This document shows positions 1 to 10,054 of a DNA stretch of 64,000 nt, one piece after another. The position numbers and the translations under genes were made by a program. The DNA is from Inquilinus limosus DSM 16000. GTDB taxonomy: Bacteria; Pseudomonadota; Alphaproteobacteria; DSM-16000; Inquilinaceae. The DNA lies in contig NZ_AUHM01000002.1 in the NCBI RefSeq assembly GCF_000423185.1, forward strand, positions 1 through 64,000, read 5' to 3'. A model generated the notes under the pieces. That model searched no databases, had not been told where the DNA came from, and saw only the letters and a program-made list of their open reading frames with translations. How positions within the stretch are numbered: position 1 is the first letter of the stretch; every line of letters begins with the position of its first letter.

Positions 1-336
1 TACCGCCCCTGGGGCACCGTCAAGTCGCTGCACGCCGGCGACCGCTTCCAGGTCAAGCGCGTCCTCATCCACCCCGGACAGGCCATCGCCCTGCAGCGCC
101 ACTACCACCGCTCCGAGCACTGGGTCGTGCTCTCCGGCACCGCCCGCGTCACCATGGAGGGCCAGTCCCGCATCCTGCGCGAGAACGAGGCCGTCTACCT
201 CCCCATCGGCACCGACCATAAGCTCGAAAACCCCGGCAAGATCGACCTCGAACTCATCGAAGTCCGCACCGGCCCCTATCTCGGCGAAGACGACGTCGTC
301 CGCCTGGAAAAGGCCGACGAGCTGCTGTTCGGATGA
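1..336 (+). CDS. manC: C-terminal part of type II mannose-6-phosphate isomerase / mannose-1-phosphate guanylyltransferase (5' end outside window)
   Basis: The open frame enters from the left edge and stops at 334-336, giving the last 111 residues. It is the cupin (isomerase) domain of the bifunctional enzyme that makes GDP-mannose for exopolysaccharide and capsule. The start YRPWGTV, the metal-site stretch [16 protein letters not shown] and the later [12 protein letters not shown] are the family's conserved blocks. The guanylyltransferase domain would lie to the left. Its position beside lipid-anchor, KpsS-like and pyruvyl transferase genes fits a role supplying mannose to a surface polysaccharide. 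The family call is strong; whether both activities are kept cannot be seen from this fragment. Confidence 0.88.
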   Translation, partial: YRPWGTVKSLHAGDRFQVKRVLIHPGQAIALQRHYHRSEHWVVLSGTARVTMEGQSRILRENEAVYLPIGTDHKLENPGKIDLELIEVRTGPYLGEDDVVRLEKADELLFG

Positions 337-498
337 TTCCGTTCCGGCACGCCTGTTCCCGGATGATTGCAGATTTAAAATCTATGATCCCTGGGAACAG
401 GCGGCCGATTGAAGGTTTCGTAATCCGATTCCTGCGGTAGAGTGGTTGCCGTTGCGTTCCGCTGCCCGCCCATGCCGACTTGTTGAAAGAAAACCGAC

Positions 499-3400
499 AT
501 GCCAGCAGGCTCTTCGACACCCCAGGACCAGGCCATCGCGGTGATCGGCATGGCCTGCCGCCTGCCCGGCGCGGCCGACCTCGATGAGTTCTGGTCGCTG
601 CTGCTCCAGGAACGCTGCAGCGTCTCCACCATCGGCGGCGACCGCTGGGCGGTCGAGCGGTTCTACCATCCCCGCCGGGGCGAGCCCGGCCGCAGCTACA
701 CCCTGTCCGCCGGGCTGATCGAGGCGCCGAACGGCTTCGACGCCGCCGCCTTCCGGATCGCGCCGCGGGAGGCCGAGCAGATGGACCCGCAGCAGCGGCT
801 GCTGCTGGAGCTGGTGTGGGAGGCGCTGGAGGATGCGGGCCTGCCGCCCTCCACCCTCGCCGGCCAGCCGGTCGGCGTGTTCGTCGGCTCCTCCTCGGTC
901 GACGCCTATACCCGGATCGTCGGCGATGCGAGCGGCATCGACACCCATTTCATGACCGGCAACACCGCTTCGATCATCGCCAACCGGATCTCCTACATCT
1001 ACGACCTGAACGGCCCGAGCCTGACCATCGACACCGCCTGCTCCTCCTCGCTGGTGGCGCTCGACGCGGCGGTCCGGGCGCTGGCCCGGGGCGAGATCGA
1101 CACCGCCGTGGTCGCCGGGGTGAACATCCTCGGCGCGCCGCAGGCCTTCTACGGCTTCTCCCGCGCCGGCATGCTGTCGCCGACCGGGCTGTGCCGCCCC
1201 TTCGCCGCATCCGCCGACGGCTATGTCCGGTCCGAGGGCGGCGCCGTGCTGGTGCTGAGCCGCCTCGACGCCGCCCTGTCGCGCGGACGCCCGCCGCGGG
1301 TCATCATCGGCTCGACCGGCGTCAATTCCGACGGCCGCACCGTCGGCCTGTCCCTGCCCTCCACCGAGGCCCAGCGCCGGCTGCTGGAGCGGGTCTACGG
1401 CGAGGCCGGCATCGACCCGAACGACCTGGCCTTCGTCGAGGCGCACGGCACCGGCACCCGGGTCGGCGATCCGGCCGAGGCCGAGGCGATCGGCCGCGCC
1501 CTGGGCCAGCGGCGGGACGCGCCCCTGCCGGTCGGCTCGGTCAAGTCGAATATCGGCCATCTCGAGCCGGCCTCGGGCTTGGCCGGCATGGTCAAGGCGA
1601 TCCTGGCTATCGAGCACCGGCTGCTGCCGGCGACGCTGCATCTCGACGCCATCAACCCGGACATCCCGTTCGACGCCCTGAACCTGGTGCCGGCGCAGCG
1701 GGCGATCGCGCTGGTCCCGGGCCGCGGCCCGATCATGGCCGGCGTCTCCTCCTTCGGCTTCGGCGGCACCAACGCCCATGCGGTGCTGCGGGCGCCGCGC
1801 CCGGACGAGATGCCGCCCCCCACGCCCGAGGCCCCCGCCCGTGCCCTGCTGCTGTCGGCCCATGGCGAGGAGGCGCTGCGAAGCCTGGCCGGGCGCTATG
1901 CCGAGGCGCTGGAACGGCCGGAGGCGGCGCCGGCGCGGATCGCCCGCCACGCCGCGCATGAGCGGGAGCTGCTGGCGCATCGCGTCGCCCTGCCGCTCGG
2001 CGACGACACCGCGGCCCAGCTGCGGCGCTTCGCCGAGGGCGACCGGACGGCGCAGGTGCTGTCGGCCCGCAGCGACGGCGCGGCCGGCCCGGTCTGCTTC
2101 GCCTTCTCCGGCAACGGGTCGCAATTCGCCGGCATGGGGCTGCGGGCCTATCGCGCCAGCCGCCCGTTCCGCGACGCCCTGCACGAGGTCGATGCGCGCT
2201 ACGCCGCCCTGGCCGGCTGGTCGCTGGCCGAGGCGCTGCAGGACCCGGCGCTGGAGGAGCGGCTGCACGCCACCTCCACCGCCCAGCCGCTGCTGTTCGC
2301 GGTGCAGGTCGCGCTGACCGAGGCGCTGGCCGCGGAAGGGCTGGTGCCGGCCATGGTGATCGGCCACAGCGTCGGTGAGGTGGCGGCGGCGCTGGCCGCC
2401 GGCATGGTGACGCTGGACCAGGCGATCCGCATCATCCATTGGCGCAGCCATTGCCAGGAGCAGCTGCGCGGCCTGGGCACCATGGCGGTGCTGATGCTGT
2501 CGCGCGACGAGGCCGAGCAGGTGCTGGCCGAGGCCGGCCTCGACGGCGCCGTCGTGGCCGCGGTCAACAGCCCGGTCTGCGTCACCGTCTCCGGCCCGAA
2601 GGACCAGATCGAGGCGCTGCTGAAGCTGGCCCGGCAGCGCCGGGTGGCGGCGCAGCGCGTCGGGGTCGACTACCCGTTCCATTCGCCGCTGACGGCGCCG
2701 ATCGAGGCGCCGCTGCGCGCAGCGCTGGCCGACGTGGCCTCGGCCGACGGCCGGATCCCGTTCATCTCCGCCGTCACCGGCGGAGTGCTGGCCGGCGACG
2801 CGCTGGACGCCGAGTACTGGTGGCGCAACATCCGCCAGCCGGTCGATTTCGCCGCGGCGGCGCGGACGGCGCTGGAGCTGGGCGCCGGGATCTTCGTCGA
2901 GATCGGGCCCCGGCCGGTGCTGACCGGCCATCTGCGCGACATCGCCAAGGCGGCGGAACGCGAGGCCGCCATCCTGCCGACGCTGGACAACCGGCCCGAA
3001 AAGCAGGCGGTCGAGGAAACGCAGGACCCGGTCGAGCGCATCGTGCTGCAGGTGCTGCTGCGCGGCGGCGCGGTCGACCGGCGGCCGCTGTTCGGCGACC
3101 GGCCCTCCGGGCGCCGCCAGCCCCTGCCCCATTATCCCTGGCAGCGCCGCGACCTGCGCCAAGCCCCGACCACCGAGCGCATCGACATCTCCCTGGCGCG
3201 GCCGGCGCATCCGCTGCTGGGCACCCGCCTCGGCGACGGCACCTCGGAATGGCACGGCCTGCTCGACCCCGACCTGCTGCCCTACCTGGCCGACCACAAG
3301 GTGGCGGGCGAGGTGGTGGTGCCCGGCGCGGCGCTGCTGGAGATGGCGGCCGCCGCCGGCCGGCAATGGTTCGGGGTCGATGCGGTCGAGGTCGAGGATT

Positions 3401-6400
3401 TCGACATCCTGCAGGCCCTGATGATCGCCGAGGCGACGACGCGCGAGACCTGGCTGCGGCTGGCGCCGAGCACCGGCGCTCTCGAGATCCTGAGCCGGCA
3501 GCGCCTGGCCGAGGAGGAGTGGACGCTGCACGCCCGCGGCCGGGTGAGCCCGAGCCCGGTCGCCACCGCCCCGGCGGGCGGCAAGGCCGAGGCCGGCGAG
3601 GCCCTGCGCGCGATCGATCCCGAAGCGATCTACGCCGCGGCCGCGGCGGCCGGGCTGGACTACGGCCCCAGCTTCCGCCGCGCCGCGGCCATCGCCACCG
3701 ACGACGACCGGGCGATCATGGTCGAGCTGGCCCCGGAGGTCGCGAACAACGGCCTCTACACCATGCCCCACGCCTTGCACCCGACCGCGCTGGACGCCGC
3801 CTTCCACGGGCTGTTCGCCCTCTACGGCCGGCTCGGCGGCGGCGACGGCGGCGCTTTCCTGCCGGTCCGCTTCGCCGCCCTGCGGGTCTATGCCTCCGCG
3901 CCTGCCGCCCGGGCCCGGCTGGAGCTGCGCCGCGCCACCGCCCGCTCGATCCTGGTCGACATCGCGCTCGAGGACGAGGCGGGCACGGTCGTGGCCGAGT
4001 TGCGCGGCGCCCGCTTCCAGCGCAGCGCGCTGCGCCTGTCGGCCGGGGACGAGCTGCTGTACCGGTCGATCCGGCAGCCCTGGGACGAGGGCGGCGCCGG
4101 CGTCACAGCGGCCGATCTCGAGCGGGCCGCGGCCGGGCTGCTCGACCGGCACGAGACCGGCGACGACTGGCTGCTGCTGACCGCCTGGGCGCGGTCGATG
4201 GCGCATCGCGCGGTGCGGGCGGTGGCGGGATCCTCCCGCTTCACCGTCGACCGCCTGTGCCGCAACGGGCGGCTGGCCGCCGCCACGGTGCCGCGCTTCC
4301 GGGCGCTGCTGAAGATCCTGTCGGAATTCGGCCTGGCGACGGAGAGGGACGGCACCTGGCACCTGGCCGCCGCCCGCCTGCCGGCGCCGCCGGCGATCCT
4401 GCGCTCGATCCTGGCCGCCCATCCGGCGCGCGGCGCCGAGACGGTGATGGCCGCCCGGCTGTCGCGCGACCTGGTCGCCGCGCTGCGGACCGGGCAGCCG
4501 CTGCGCTTCTCCAAGGGCGTCGAGGCGCATGCCCGCGCGGCCTCGCCGCTGCTGCCGCTGGCGGCGGAGCTGATCGGCCGCCTGGCCGCCGGCCGCACGG
4601 CGCCGCCGGCGCTGCTGCTGGTCGACCCGGAGGGCGACCTGGTACCGCTGCTGCTGCCGCTGATCCGCGGCGGCGCCCTGACCGTCGCGGTGACCGGGCC
4701 GGAGCCGAAGACTCTGGCCGCCCTGGCCGCGCGCACCCCACGCCTGCCCGGCCTGCGGATCCTGGACGACCAGACCGCCGTCCCGCCCGGCCGGTTCGAC
4801 CTCGCCCTGTCGGCCGGCGCCATGCCCATGAGCGACCCGGCGCCGCTGGGCCGGCAGATCGCCGGGCTGCTGCGTCCCGGCGCCCCGGCCGTCACCATCG
4901 ACACCATCCCCGACGTGGTCACCGCCCTGCTGCTCGACGGCATGGAGGACGGCGCCGCGGCGGCCCCGGACAGCTTGGCCGGCCCGCTGGCGCAGGCCGG
5001 CTTCCGGCCGGCGTCGCGGCACCGCGCCGGCACCCCCGCCGCGGCGGCGCAGCTGGTGGTCTGGGACCGGCCGGCGGTCACCGACGCCGAGGCTCTCGCG
5101 GCGCCCGCCCGGTCGATCCTGATCCGCCCGCCCGCGGCCGGCACCGATGCCGAGCTGATCGGCGATCTCGCCGACCGGCTGCGCCGGGACGGCCACCAGG
5201 TGCGCATCGATCGGGAGGCGGCCGCGGCGGAAGGCGACACGGTGCTGCTGCCCCTGATGCTGGATGCGGCGCGCGACCCGGTCGCCTTCCTGACCGGCGC
5301 CATCCTGGCGATGCGGGCGGAGGCCGAGGCCCTGCCGGCCGGGAAGGCCACGCTGTGGCTCGTCGCCCGCTGCGGCAAGGTGAACGGCAAGGCCGATGGC
5401 GGCCGCAGCCTGGCCGAGGCGCTGGCCGCGGCCGGCCGCACCCTGGCCAACGAATATTCCGGCACCGCCATCCGCTTCGCCACGGTGGCCCCGGCCATGG
5501 CGGACGACGCCGCCACGGCGGCGCTGGCCCGGCTGATCGGGTCGGCCACAACCGAGACCGAATTCGAGATCGCCCGCGACGGCATCTTCGTCGGCCGGGT
5601 GGAGCCGGCGCGGCCGGCGCCGCGGGAGGCGTCGGCGGAGGAGCGCGCCGCCCGCCTCGCCCTGGCCGCTCCGGGCAGCCTGGGCCGGATCGGTTGGACC
5701 GCGGCCGAACGCCGGGCGCCCAGGCCCGACGAGATCGAGATCGAGGTCGCGGCCAGCGGGCTGAACTTCCGCGACGTGATGTTCTCGCTGGGCCTGCTGC
5801 CGGACGACTATCTCGAGGACGGCTTCGCCGGCCCGACCCTGGGCTTCGAATGCGCCGGCACCGTCCGCCGCGTCGGCGGAGCCGTCACCGGCCTGCAGGA
5901 GGGCGACCGGGTGATGGCCTTCGCCCCGGCCGCCTTCGCCACCCATGTCACGGTGCCGGCCCAGGTGGCGATGCGGGTGCCGGACGGGATCGACCTGGCG
6001 GCCGCGGCGACCATGCCGGTCGCCTTCATCACCGCCTGGTACGCGCTGGTGCACCAGGCCCGGCTGGGCCGCGGCGAGAGCGTGCTGATCCACGGCGCCG
6101 CCGGCGGCGTCGGCCTGGCGGCGCTGCAGATCGCCAAGCTGCGCGGCGCCACCGTGGTCGCCACCGCCGGCAACGAGGACAAGCGCGCCCTGGCGCAGCT
6201 GCTGGGCGCCGACCTGGTGCTGGATTCCCGCTCGCTGGCCTTCGCCGACGAGATCCGCTGGAAGATGGGCGGGGTCGACGTGGTGCTGAACTCGCTGTCC
6301 GGCGACGCCATGCGGCGCAGCCTGCGGGCGCTGAAGCCCTTCGGCCGCTTCATCGAGCTGGGCAAGCGCGACTTCGTCGCCGACACCGCGGTGGGGCTGC

Positions 6401-7905
6401 GCGCCTTCGCCCGCAACGTCTCCTATTTCGGGGTCGACGCCGACCAGCTGCTGAACGCCCAGCCCGCCCTGACCAAGCGCCTGCTGCGCGACCTGGACCG
6501 GCTGTTCGCGCAGCGCCGCCTCACCCCCCTGCCGCACCGGGTGTTCCCGGCCGACCAGGCGGAGGAGGCGTTCCGCCTGATGCAGGGCGCCGGCCATATC
6601 GGCAAGATCGTGATCACGCCGCCGCGCGAGATCCCGGCGGCGCCGGCGGCGGAGGCCCGGTTCCAGGCGCAGGACACCGGCTTCCACCTGGTCACCGGCG
6701 GCACCGGCGGCTTCGGCTTCGCCGCGGCGCTGTGGCTGGCGGAGCACGGGGCGAAGACCATCGTCGTCGCCTCCCGCCGCGGCGCGCTAGGCCTGGCCGA
6801 GGCGGCCGAGGCCGAGCGGCTGGCGGCGCGGGGCATCAGCATCGTGGCGGAACGGCTGGACGTCACCGACCGGGCGGCCTGCGAGAAGCTGCTGGCATCG
6901 CTGGAACGCCGGCACGGCCCGCTGCGCGGCATCATCCATGCGGCGATGGTGCTGGATGACGGGCTGCTGCGCGACCTCGACGCGGAACGGATCGAGCGGG
7001 TGCTGGCGCCCAAGATCAAGGGCGCGATCCATCTCGACCTGGTCAGCCGCACCCGCGCGCCGGACTATTTCGTGCTGTTCTCCTCCGCCACCACCCTGAT
7101 CGGCAATCCCGGCCAGGCCAACTACGTCGCCGCCAACGCCTATCTCGAGGCGCTGGCGCGCATCCGCCGGGGACAGGGCCTGCCGGCCCTCGCCGTGGCC
7201 TGGGGCGCGATCGCCGATGCCGGGGTGCTGGCCCGCGACACCGCCAAGGGCGACGCGCTGAAGCGGCGGATCGGCCGGTCCTCGCTGAAGGCCGCCGAGG
7301 CGCTGGAGCAGCTGGGCCGGCTGCTGGCCCGGCCGGCGGAGGCGCCGGAGGAGGCCGTGGTCGCCTGCGCCCGGATCGACTGGCAGGCGGCGACGCGCGA
7401 GCTGCCGATCCTGGCCACGCCGCGGCTGGCGTCGATGGCCGACGGCCGGCGGGCCGAGGCGGCGGAGGCCGAGGTCGACCTGGCCGCCCTGATCACCGGG
7501 CGCAGCGACGCCGAGGCGCAGCAGGTCGTGACCCAGACCATGCTGGCCGAGATCGGGCGGATCCTGCGCATGCCGCCGGCCGATATCGACCCCGACCGTC
7601 CTTTCGCGGAGCTGGGAATGGATTCGCTGATGGGCCTCGAACTGGATGCGGCGATGCAGAGCCGCTACGGCATCGACCTGCCCTTCCTGTCGATCGGTGC
7701 CGGCCTGACCATGAACGAGCTGAGCGGCCGCATCGTCGCCAAGCTGCGCGGCGGCGCGCCGGCCGCCTCTGGCGAGGCGCTGCCGGCCGAGGAGGTGCAG
7801 CTGATCGCCAAGCATGTCGAGATCGACCCCGAGACGGAGACCGCCGTGCTGGTGCGCGAGGCCGTGCGCGACCGGGCCAAGACCACCCGCCGGGTTCTGG
7901 GATGA
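499..7905 (+). CDS. rkpA: RkpA-like multidomain type I polyketide/fatty-acid synthase (KS-AT-DH-degenerate MT-ER-KR-ACP)
   Basis: This 2468-residue protein is a single fully reducing PKS module. The ketosynthase (about 10-430) has the active Cys181 in DTACSSS and His316 and His354. The acyltransferase has Ser624 in GHSVGE. The dehydratase has His933 (HKVAGEVVVPG) and Asp1099. Residues about 1200-1700 look like a degenerate methyltransferase plus a structural KR subdomain. The enoylreductase has its NADPH loop near 1865, the ketoreductase has TGGTGGFG at 2066, an LDD motif, Ser2196 and Tyr2209, and the carrier protein has Ser2376 in GMDSL. There is no thioesterase. The alpha-oxoamine synthase gene three bases downstream would release the chain. 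This order matches the rhizobial rkp-1 capsule region, where RkpA is thought to make a capsule lipid anchor. A secondary-metabolite role is the alternative. Confidence 0.9.
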   Translation: MPAGSSTPQDQAIAVIGMACRLPGAADLDEFWSLLLQERCSVSTIGGDRWAVERFYHPRRGEPGRSYTLSAGLIEAPNGFDAAAFRIAPREAEQMDPQQRLLLELVWEALEDAGLPPSTLAGQPVGVFVGSSSVDAYTRIVGDASGIDTHFMTGNTASIIANRISYIYDLNGPSLTIDTACSSSLVALDAAVRALARGEIDTAVVAGVNILGAPQAFYGFSRAGMLSPTGLCRPFAASADGYVRSEGGAVLVLSRLDAALSRGRPPRVIIGSTGVNSDGRTVGLSLPSTEAQRRLLERVYGEAGIDPNDLAFVEAHGTGTRVGDPAEAEAIGRALGQRRDAPLPVGSVKSNIGHLEPASGLAGMVKAILAIEHRLLPATLHLDAINPDIPFDALNLVPAQRAIALVPGRGPIMAGVSSFGFGGTNAHAVLRAPRPDEMPPPTPEAPARALLLSAHGEEALRSLAGRYAEALERPEAAPARIARHAAHERELLAHRVALPLGDDTAAQLRRFAEGDRTAQVLSARSDGAAGPVCFAFSGNGSQFAGMGLRAYRASRPFRDALHEVDARYAALAGWSLAEALQDPALEERLHATSTAQPLLFAVQVALTEALAAEGLVPAMVIGHSVGEVAAALAAGMVTLDQAIRIIHWRSHCQEQLRGLGTMAVLMLSRDEAEQVLAEAGLDGAVVAAVNSPVCVTVSGPKDQIEALLKLARQRRVAAQRVGVDYPFHSPLTAPIEAPLRAALADVASADGRIPFISAVTGGVLAGDALDAEYWWRNIRQPVDFAAAARTALELGAGIFVEIGPRPVLTGHLRDIAKAAEREAAILPTLDNRPEKQAVEETQDPVERIVLQVLLRGGAVDRRPLFGDRPSGRRQPLPHYPWQRRDLRQAPTTERIDISLARPAHPLLGTRLGDGTSEWHGLLDPDLLPYLADHKVAGEVVVPGAALLEMAAAAGRQWFGVDAVEVEDFDILQALMIAEATTRETWLRLAPSTGALEILSRQRLAEEEWTLHARGRVSPSPVATAPAGGKAEAGEALRAIDPEAIYAAAAAAGLDYGPSFRRAAAIATDDDRAIMVELAPEVANNGLYTMPHALHPTALDAAFHGLFALYGRLGGGDGGAFLPVRFAALRVYASAPAARARLELRRATARSILVDIALEDEAGTVVAELRGARFQRSALRLSAGDELLYRSIRQPWDEGGAGVTAADLERAAAGLLDRHETGDDWLLLTAWARSMAHRAVRAVAGSSRFTVDRLCRNGRLAAATVPRFRALLKILSEFGLATERDGTWHLAAARLPAPPAILRSILAAHPARGAETVMAARLSRDLVAALRTGQPLRFSKGVEAHARAASPLLPLAAELIGRLAAGRTAPPALLLVDPEGDLVPLLLPLIRGGALTVAVTGPEPKTLAALAARTPRLPGLRILDDQTAVPPGRFDLALSAGAMPMSDPAPLGRQIAGLLRPGAPAVTIDTIPDVVTALLLDGMEDGAAAAPDSLAGPLAQAGFRPASRHRAGTPAAAAQLVVWDRPAVTDAEALAAPARSILIRPPAAGTDAELIGDLADRLRRDGHQVRIDREAAAAEGDTVLLPLMLDAARDPVAFLTGAILAMRAEAEALPAGKATLWLVARCGKVNGKADGGRSLAEALAAAGRTLANEYSGTAIRFATVAPAMADDAATAALARLIGSATTETEFEIARDGIFVGRVEPARPAPREASAEERAARLALAAPGSLGRIGWTAAERRAPRPDEIEIEVAASGLNFRDVMFSLGLLPDDYLEDGFAGPTLGFECAGTVRRVGGAVTGLQEGDRVMAFAPAAFATHVTVPAQVAMRVPDGIDLAAAATMPVAFITAWYALVHQARLGRGESVLIHGAAGGVGLAALQIAKLRGATVVATAGNEDKRALAQLLGADLVLDSRSLAFADEIRWKMGGVDVVLNSLSGDAMRRSLRALKPFGRFIELGKRDFVADTAVGLRAFARNVSYFGVDADQLLNAQPALTKRLLRDLDRLFAQRRLTPLPHRVFPADQAEEAFRLMQGAGHIGKIVITPPREIPAAPAAEARFQAQDTGFHLVTGGTGGFGFAAALWLAEHGAKTIVVASRRGALGLAEAAEAERLAARGISIVAERLDVTDRAACEKLLASLERRHGPLRGIIHAAMVLDDGLLRDLDAERIERVLAPKIKGAIHLDLVSRTRAPDYFVLFSSATTLIGNPGQANYVAANAYLEALARIRRGQGLPALAVAWGAIADAGVLARDTAKGDALKRRIGRSSLKAAEALEQLGRLLARPAEAPEEAVVACARIDWQAATRELPILATPRLASMADGRRAEAAEAEVDLAALITGRSDAEAQQVVTQTMLAEIGRILRMPPADIDPDRPFAELGMDSLMGLELDAAMQSRYGIDLPFLSIGAGLTMNELSGRIVAKLRGGAPAASGEALPAEEVQLIAKHVEIDPETETAVLVREAVRDRAKTTRRVLG

Positions 7906-7911
7906 GTTGTG

Positions 7912-9312
7912 ATGAGTAAGGGCCGTTTGTCCAACGCCGCGCTGCGCTCGCTGATCGACGACGTGCGCGGCAAGGCCGCGGCGCCGGTCGAGGTGCCGGC
8001 GGCGCCGGCGCAGCGCCAGTACGACACCGCCTTCGAGACCCTGCCCGGCTACGAGGCGCTGCGGATGCAGCGCGCCGCGGCCGACATGCTGGGCATCCCC
8101 AGCCCGTTCTTCCGCATCCATGAGCAGCGGGCCGGGGCGGTGTCGCGGATCGCCGGGCGCGAGGTGATCAACTTCGCCTCCTACGACTATCTCGGGCTGA
8201 ACGGCCACCCGGCCGTGGCCGCGGCGGCGAAGGCGGCGATCGACGAGTTCGGCACCTCGGTCTCGGCCAGCCGCCTCGTGGCCGGCGAGCGGCCGTTCCA
8301 CACGGCGCTGGAGCGCCGCCTGGCCGAGGTGCACGGCGTCGAGGACGCGGTCGCCTTCGTCAGCGGCCACGCCACCAACGTCGCCGCCATCGGCCAGATC
8401 ACCGGGCCGGCCGACCTGATCCTGCACGACGCGCTGATCCACAACAGCGTGATCACCGGCGCCCAGCTGTCCGGGGCGCAGCGGCGGGCCTTCCCGCACA
8501 ACGACCTGGACACGCTGGAATCGATCCTGACCGCCGAGCGCGACCGCTGGCAGCGCGTGCTGATCGTGGTCGAGGGGCTGTATTCGATGGACGGCGACAC
8601 CGTCGATCTGCCCCGGCTGGTGGAGCTCAAGCAGCGCTTCGGCGCTTGGCTGATGGTCGACGAGGCGCATGCCCTCGGCGTGCTGGGCCCGACCGGGCGC
8701 GGCGTCGCCGAAGCCGCCGGCGTCGACCCGAGGCAGGTCGATATCTGGATGGGCACGATGTCCAAGACGCTGGCCTCCTGCGGCGGCTACATCGCCGGGT
8801 CGCGGACGCTGGTCGAGTATCTGAAGCTGATGGCGTCGGGCTTCGTCTACAGCGTCGGCATGCCGGCACCGGCGACCATGGCGGCCCTGACGGCGCTGGA
8901 GCTGATGATGGCCGACACGGACGGGCGCGTGGCCCGGCTGCAGGCCAATTCGCGCCACTTCCTGGAGCGCGCCCGGGCCGCCGGCCTCGACACCGGCCTG
9001 GCCCAGGGCCATGCGATCATCCCGATCATCCTCGGCGATTCGCTGCAGGCGGTGCTGCTGTCGAACCGGCTGCTCGAGCGCGGCGTCAACGCCTCGCCGA
9101 TCGTGCATCCGGCGGTGCCGGAGAAATCGGCCCGGCTGCGCTGCTTCATCACCTCCGAGCACGACCGCGACCAGATCGACCGGGCCGTCGCCATCATCGC
9201 CGAGGAGCGCAAACAGCTGCGGCACGAGGCGCCGGTGGCCGCGAAGCTGGGCGCCGTCGCCGAGTCTAAAGAGCGTGCGCGTCGATCTCGAAGCGCAGGA
9301 AGCGATCGATGA
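7912..9312 (+). CDS. rkpG: RkpG-like alpha-oxoamine synthase (PLP-dependent, KBL/AONS/serine palmitoyltransferase family)
   Basis: A 466-residue fold-type I PLP enzyme that condenses an acyl thioester with an amino acid, with decarboxylation, to give an alpha-amino ketone. The PLP lysine is K285 in the MSKTLASCGGY motif. The VDEAHALGVLG and GTSVSASRLVAGE blocks are typical of the family. A poorly conserved extension of about 60 residues precedes the catalytic fold. The gene begins six bases after the PKS stop, so the two are probably co-translated, and it likely takes the finished chain from the PKS carrier protein. GTG at 7909 is an alternative start. The 3' end overlaps the convergent reductase gene by 47 bases. 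The amino-acid substrate (glycine, alanine or serine) cannot be read from sequence alone. Confidence 0.9.
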   Translation: MSKGRLSNAALRSLIDDVRGKAAAPVEVPAAPAQRQYDTAFETLPGYEALRMQRAAADMLGIPSPFFRIHEQRAGAVSRIAGREVINFASYDYLGLNGHPAVAAAAKAAIDEFGTSVSASRLVAGERPFHTALERRLAEVHGVEDAVAFVSGHATNVAAIGQITGPADLILHDALIHNSVITGAQLSGAQRRAFPHNDLDTLESILTAERDRWQRVLIVVEGLYSMDGDTVDLPRLVELKQRFGAWLMVDEAHALGVLGPTGRGVAEAAGVDPRQVDIWMGTMSKTLASCGGYIAGSRTLVEYLKLMASGFVYSVGMPAPATMAALTALELMMADTDGRVARLQANSRHFLERARAAGLDTGLAQGHAIIPIILGDSLQAVLLSNRLLERGVNASPIVHPAVPEKSARLRCFITSEHDRDQIDRAVAIIAEERKQLRHEAPVAAKLGAVAESKERARRSRSAGSDR

Positions 9313-10054
9313 AGGCGGCGCGGATCGGGCGCGGCGCCAGCCGGCCCAGCCGGATCAGCCAGACCAGCGGCCAGGGGAACGCCACCCAGGCGCGGCCGCG
9401 GGCGACCCGGCCGGCGATGTGCTTCGCCGCGCGCTCGGCGCTCCACTGGAACGGCCGCGGGCCGCGATAGCGGTCGCTCATCCCGGTGGCGATGAAGCCG
9501 GGGCAGACGATGGTCACCCCGATCCCCTCCGGCCGCAGCCAGGCCAACAGCGCCTCGCCCCAGGCGACGAGCCCGGCCTTGGAGGCGGAATAGGCCGGCT
9601 GGTCGGCCAGCGGCATCAGCGCCGCCAGCGACGCGATCAGGACGATGCGGCCGTCCCGCCGGCGGCGCATCGGCTCGATCAGCGGCGACACCGTCGCGAT
9701 CGCGCCTTCGAGGTTGATGCGCAGCTGCGCCGTGACCGAGTCCTCCGGCTCGCAGCCGCGGCCCGGGGCCAGGCCGGCCTCGACGCCGGCATTGGCGATC
9801 ACCACCGCCACCGGATGGCGGGCGTCGAAGCCGCGCAGGAAGTCGCCCAGCCGGGCCCCGTCGCGCACGTCGATCTCGGCCGTCTCCACCATCGCGCCGC
9901 GGCGCCGGCAGGATTCGGCGACCTCGGCCAGCCGCGCGGGGTTGCGGCCGATCAGGGCCAACGCCACGCCCGGCACCGCATAGTGCCGGGCCAGCGCCGC
10001 GCCGAGCCCGTGCGACGCCCCGGTCACCACCACACCTCTCGGCACTGCCGTCAT
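9266..10054 (-). CDS. rkpH: RkpH-like short-chain dehydrogenase/reductase
   Basis: A 262-residue classical SDR. It has the cofactor motif TGASHGLG at 11-18, NAG at 88-90, and catalytic Ser142, Tyr155 and Lys159 (YSASK). The C-terminal 40 residues are hydrophobic (WPLVWLIRLG), suggesting membrane association. The obvious job in this locus is to reduce the 3-keto group left by the alpha-oxoamine synthase, as 3-ketosphinganine reductases do. The ATG overlaps the stop of the KpsS-like gene by four bases, so it is translated from the right-to-left transcript, while its 3' end runs into rkpG. A different keto substrate remains possible. Confidence 0.83.
   Translation of the reverse strand: MTAVPRGVVVTGASHGLGAALARHYAVPGVALALIGRNPARLAEVAESCRRRGAMVETAEIDVRDGARLGDFLRGFDARHPVAVVIANAGVEAGLAPGRGCEPEDSVTAQLRINLEGAIATVSPLIEPMRRRRDGRIVLIASLAALMPLADQPAYSASKAGLVAWGEALLAWLRPEGIGVTIVCPGFIATGMSDRYRGPRPFQWSAERAAKHIAGRVARGRAWVAFPWPLVWLIRLGRLAPRPIRAAFIDRFLRFEIDAHAL

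Noticed and set aside
382-6747. 2121-codon open frame antisense to the PKS
   Set aside because: It is a shadow of the high-GC PKS gene: low-complexity Arg/Gly/Gln/His-rich translation without any domain, while the plus strand has all PKS catalytic motifs.
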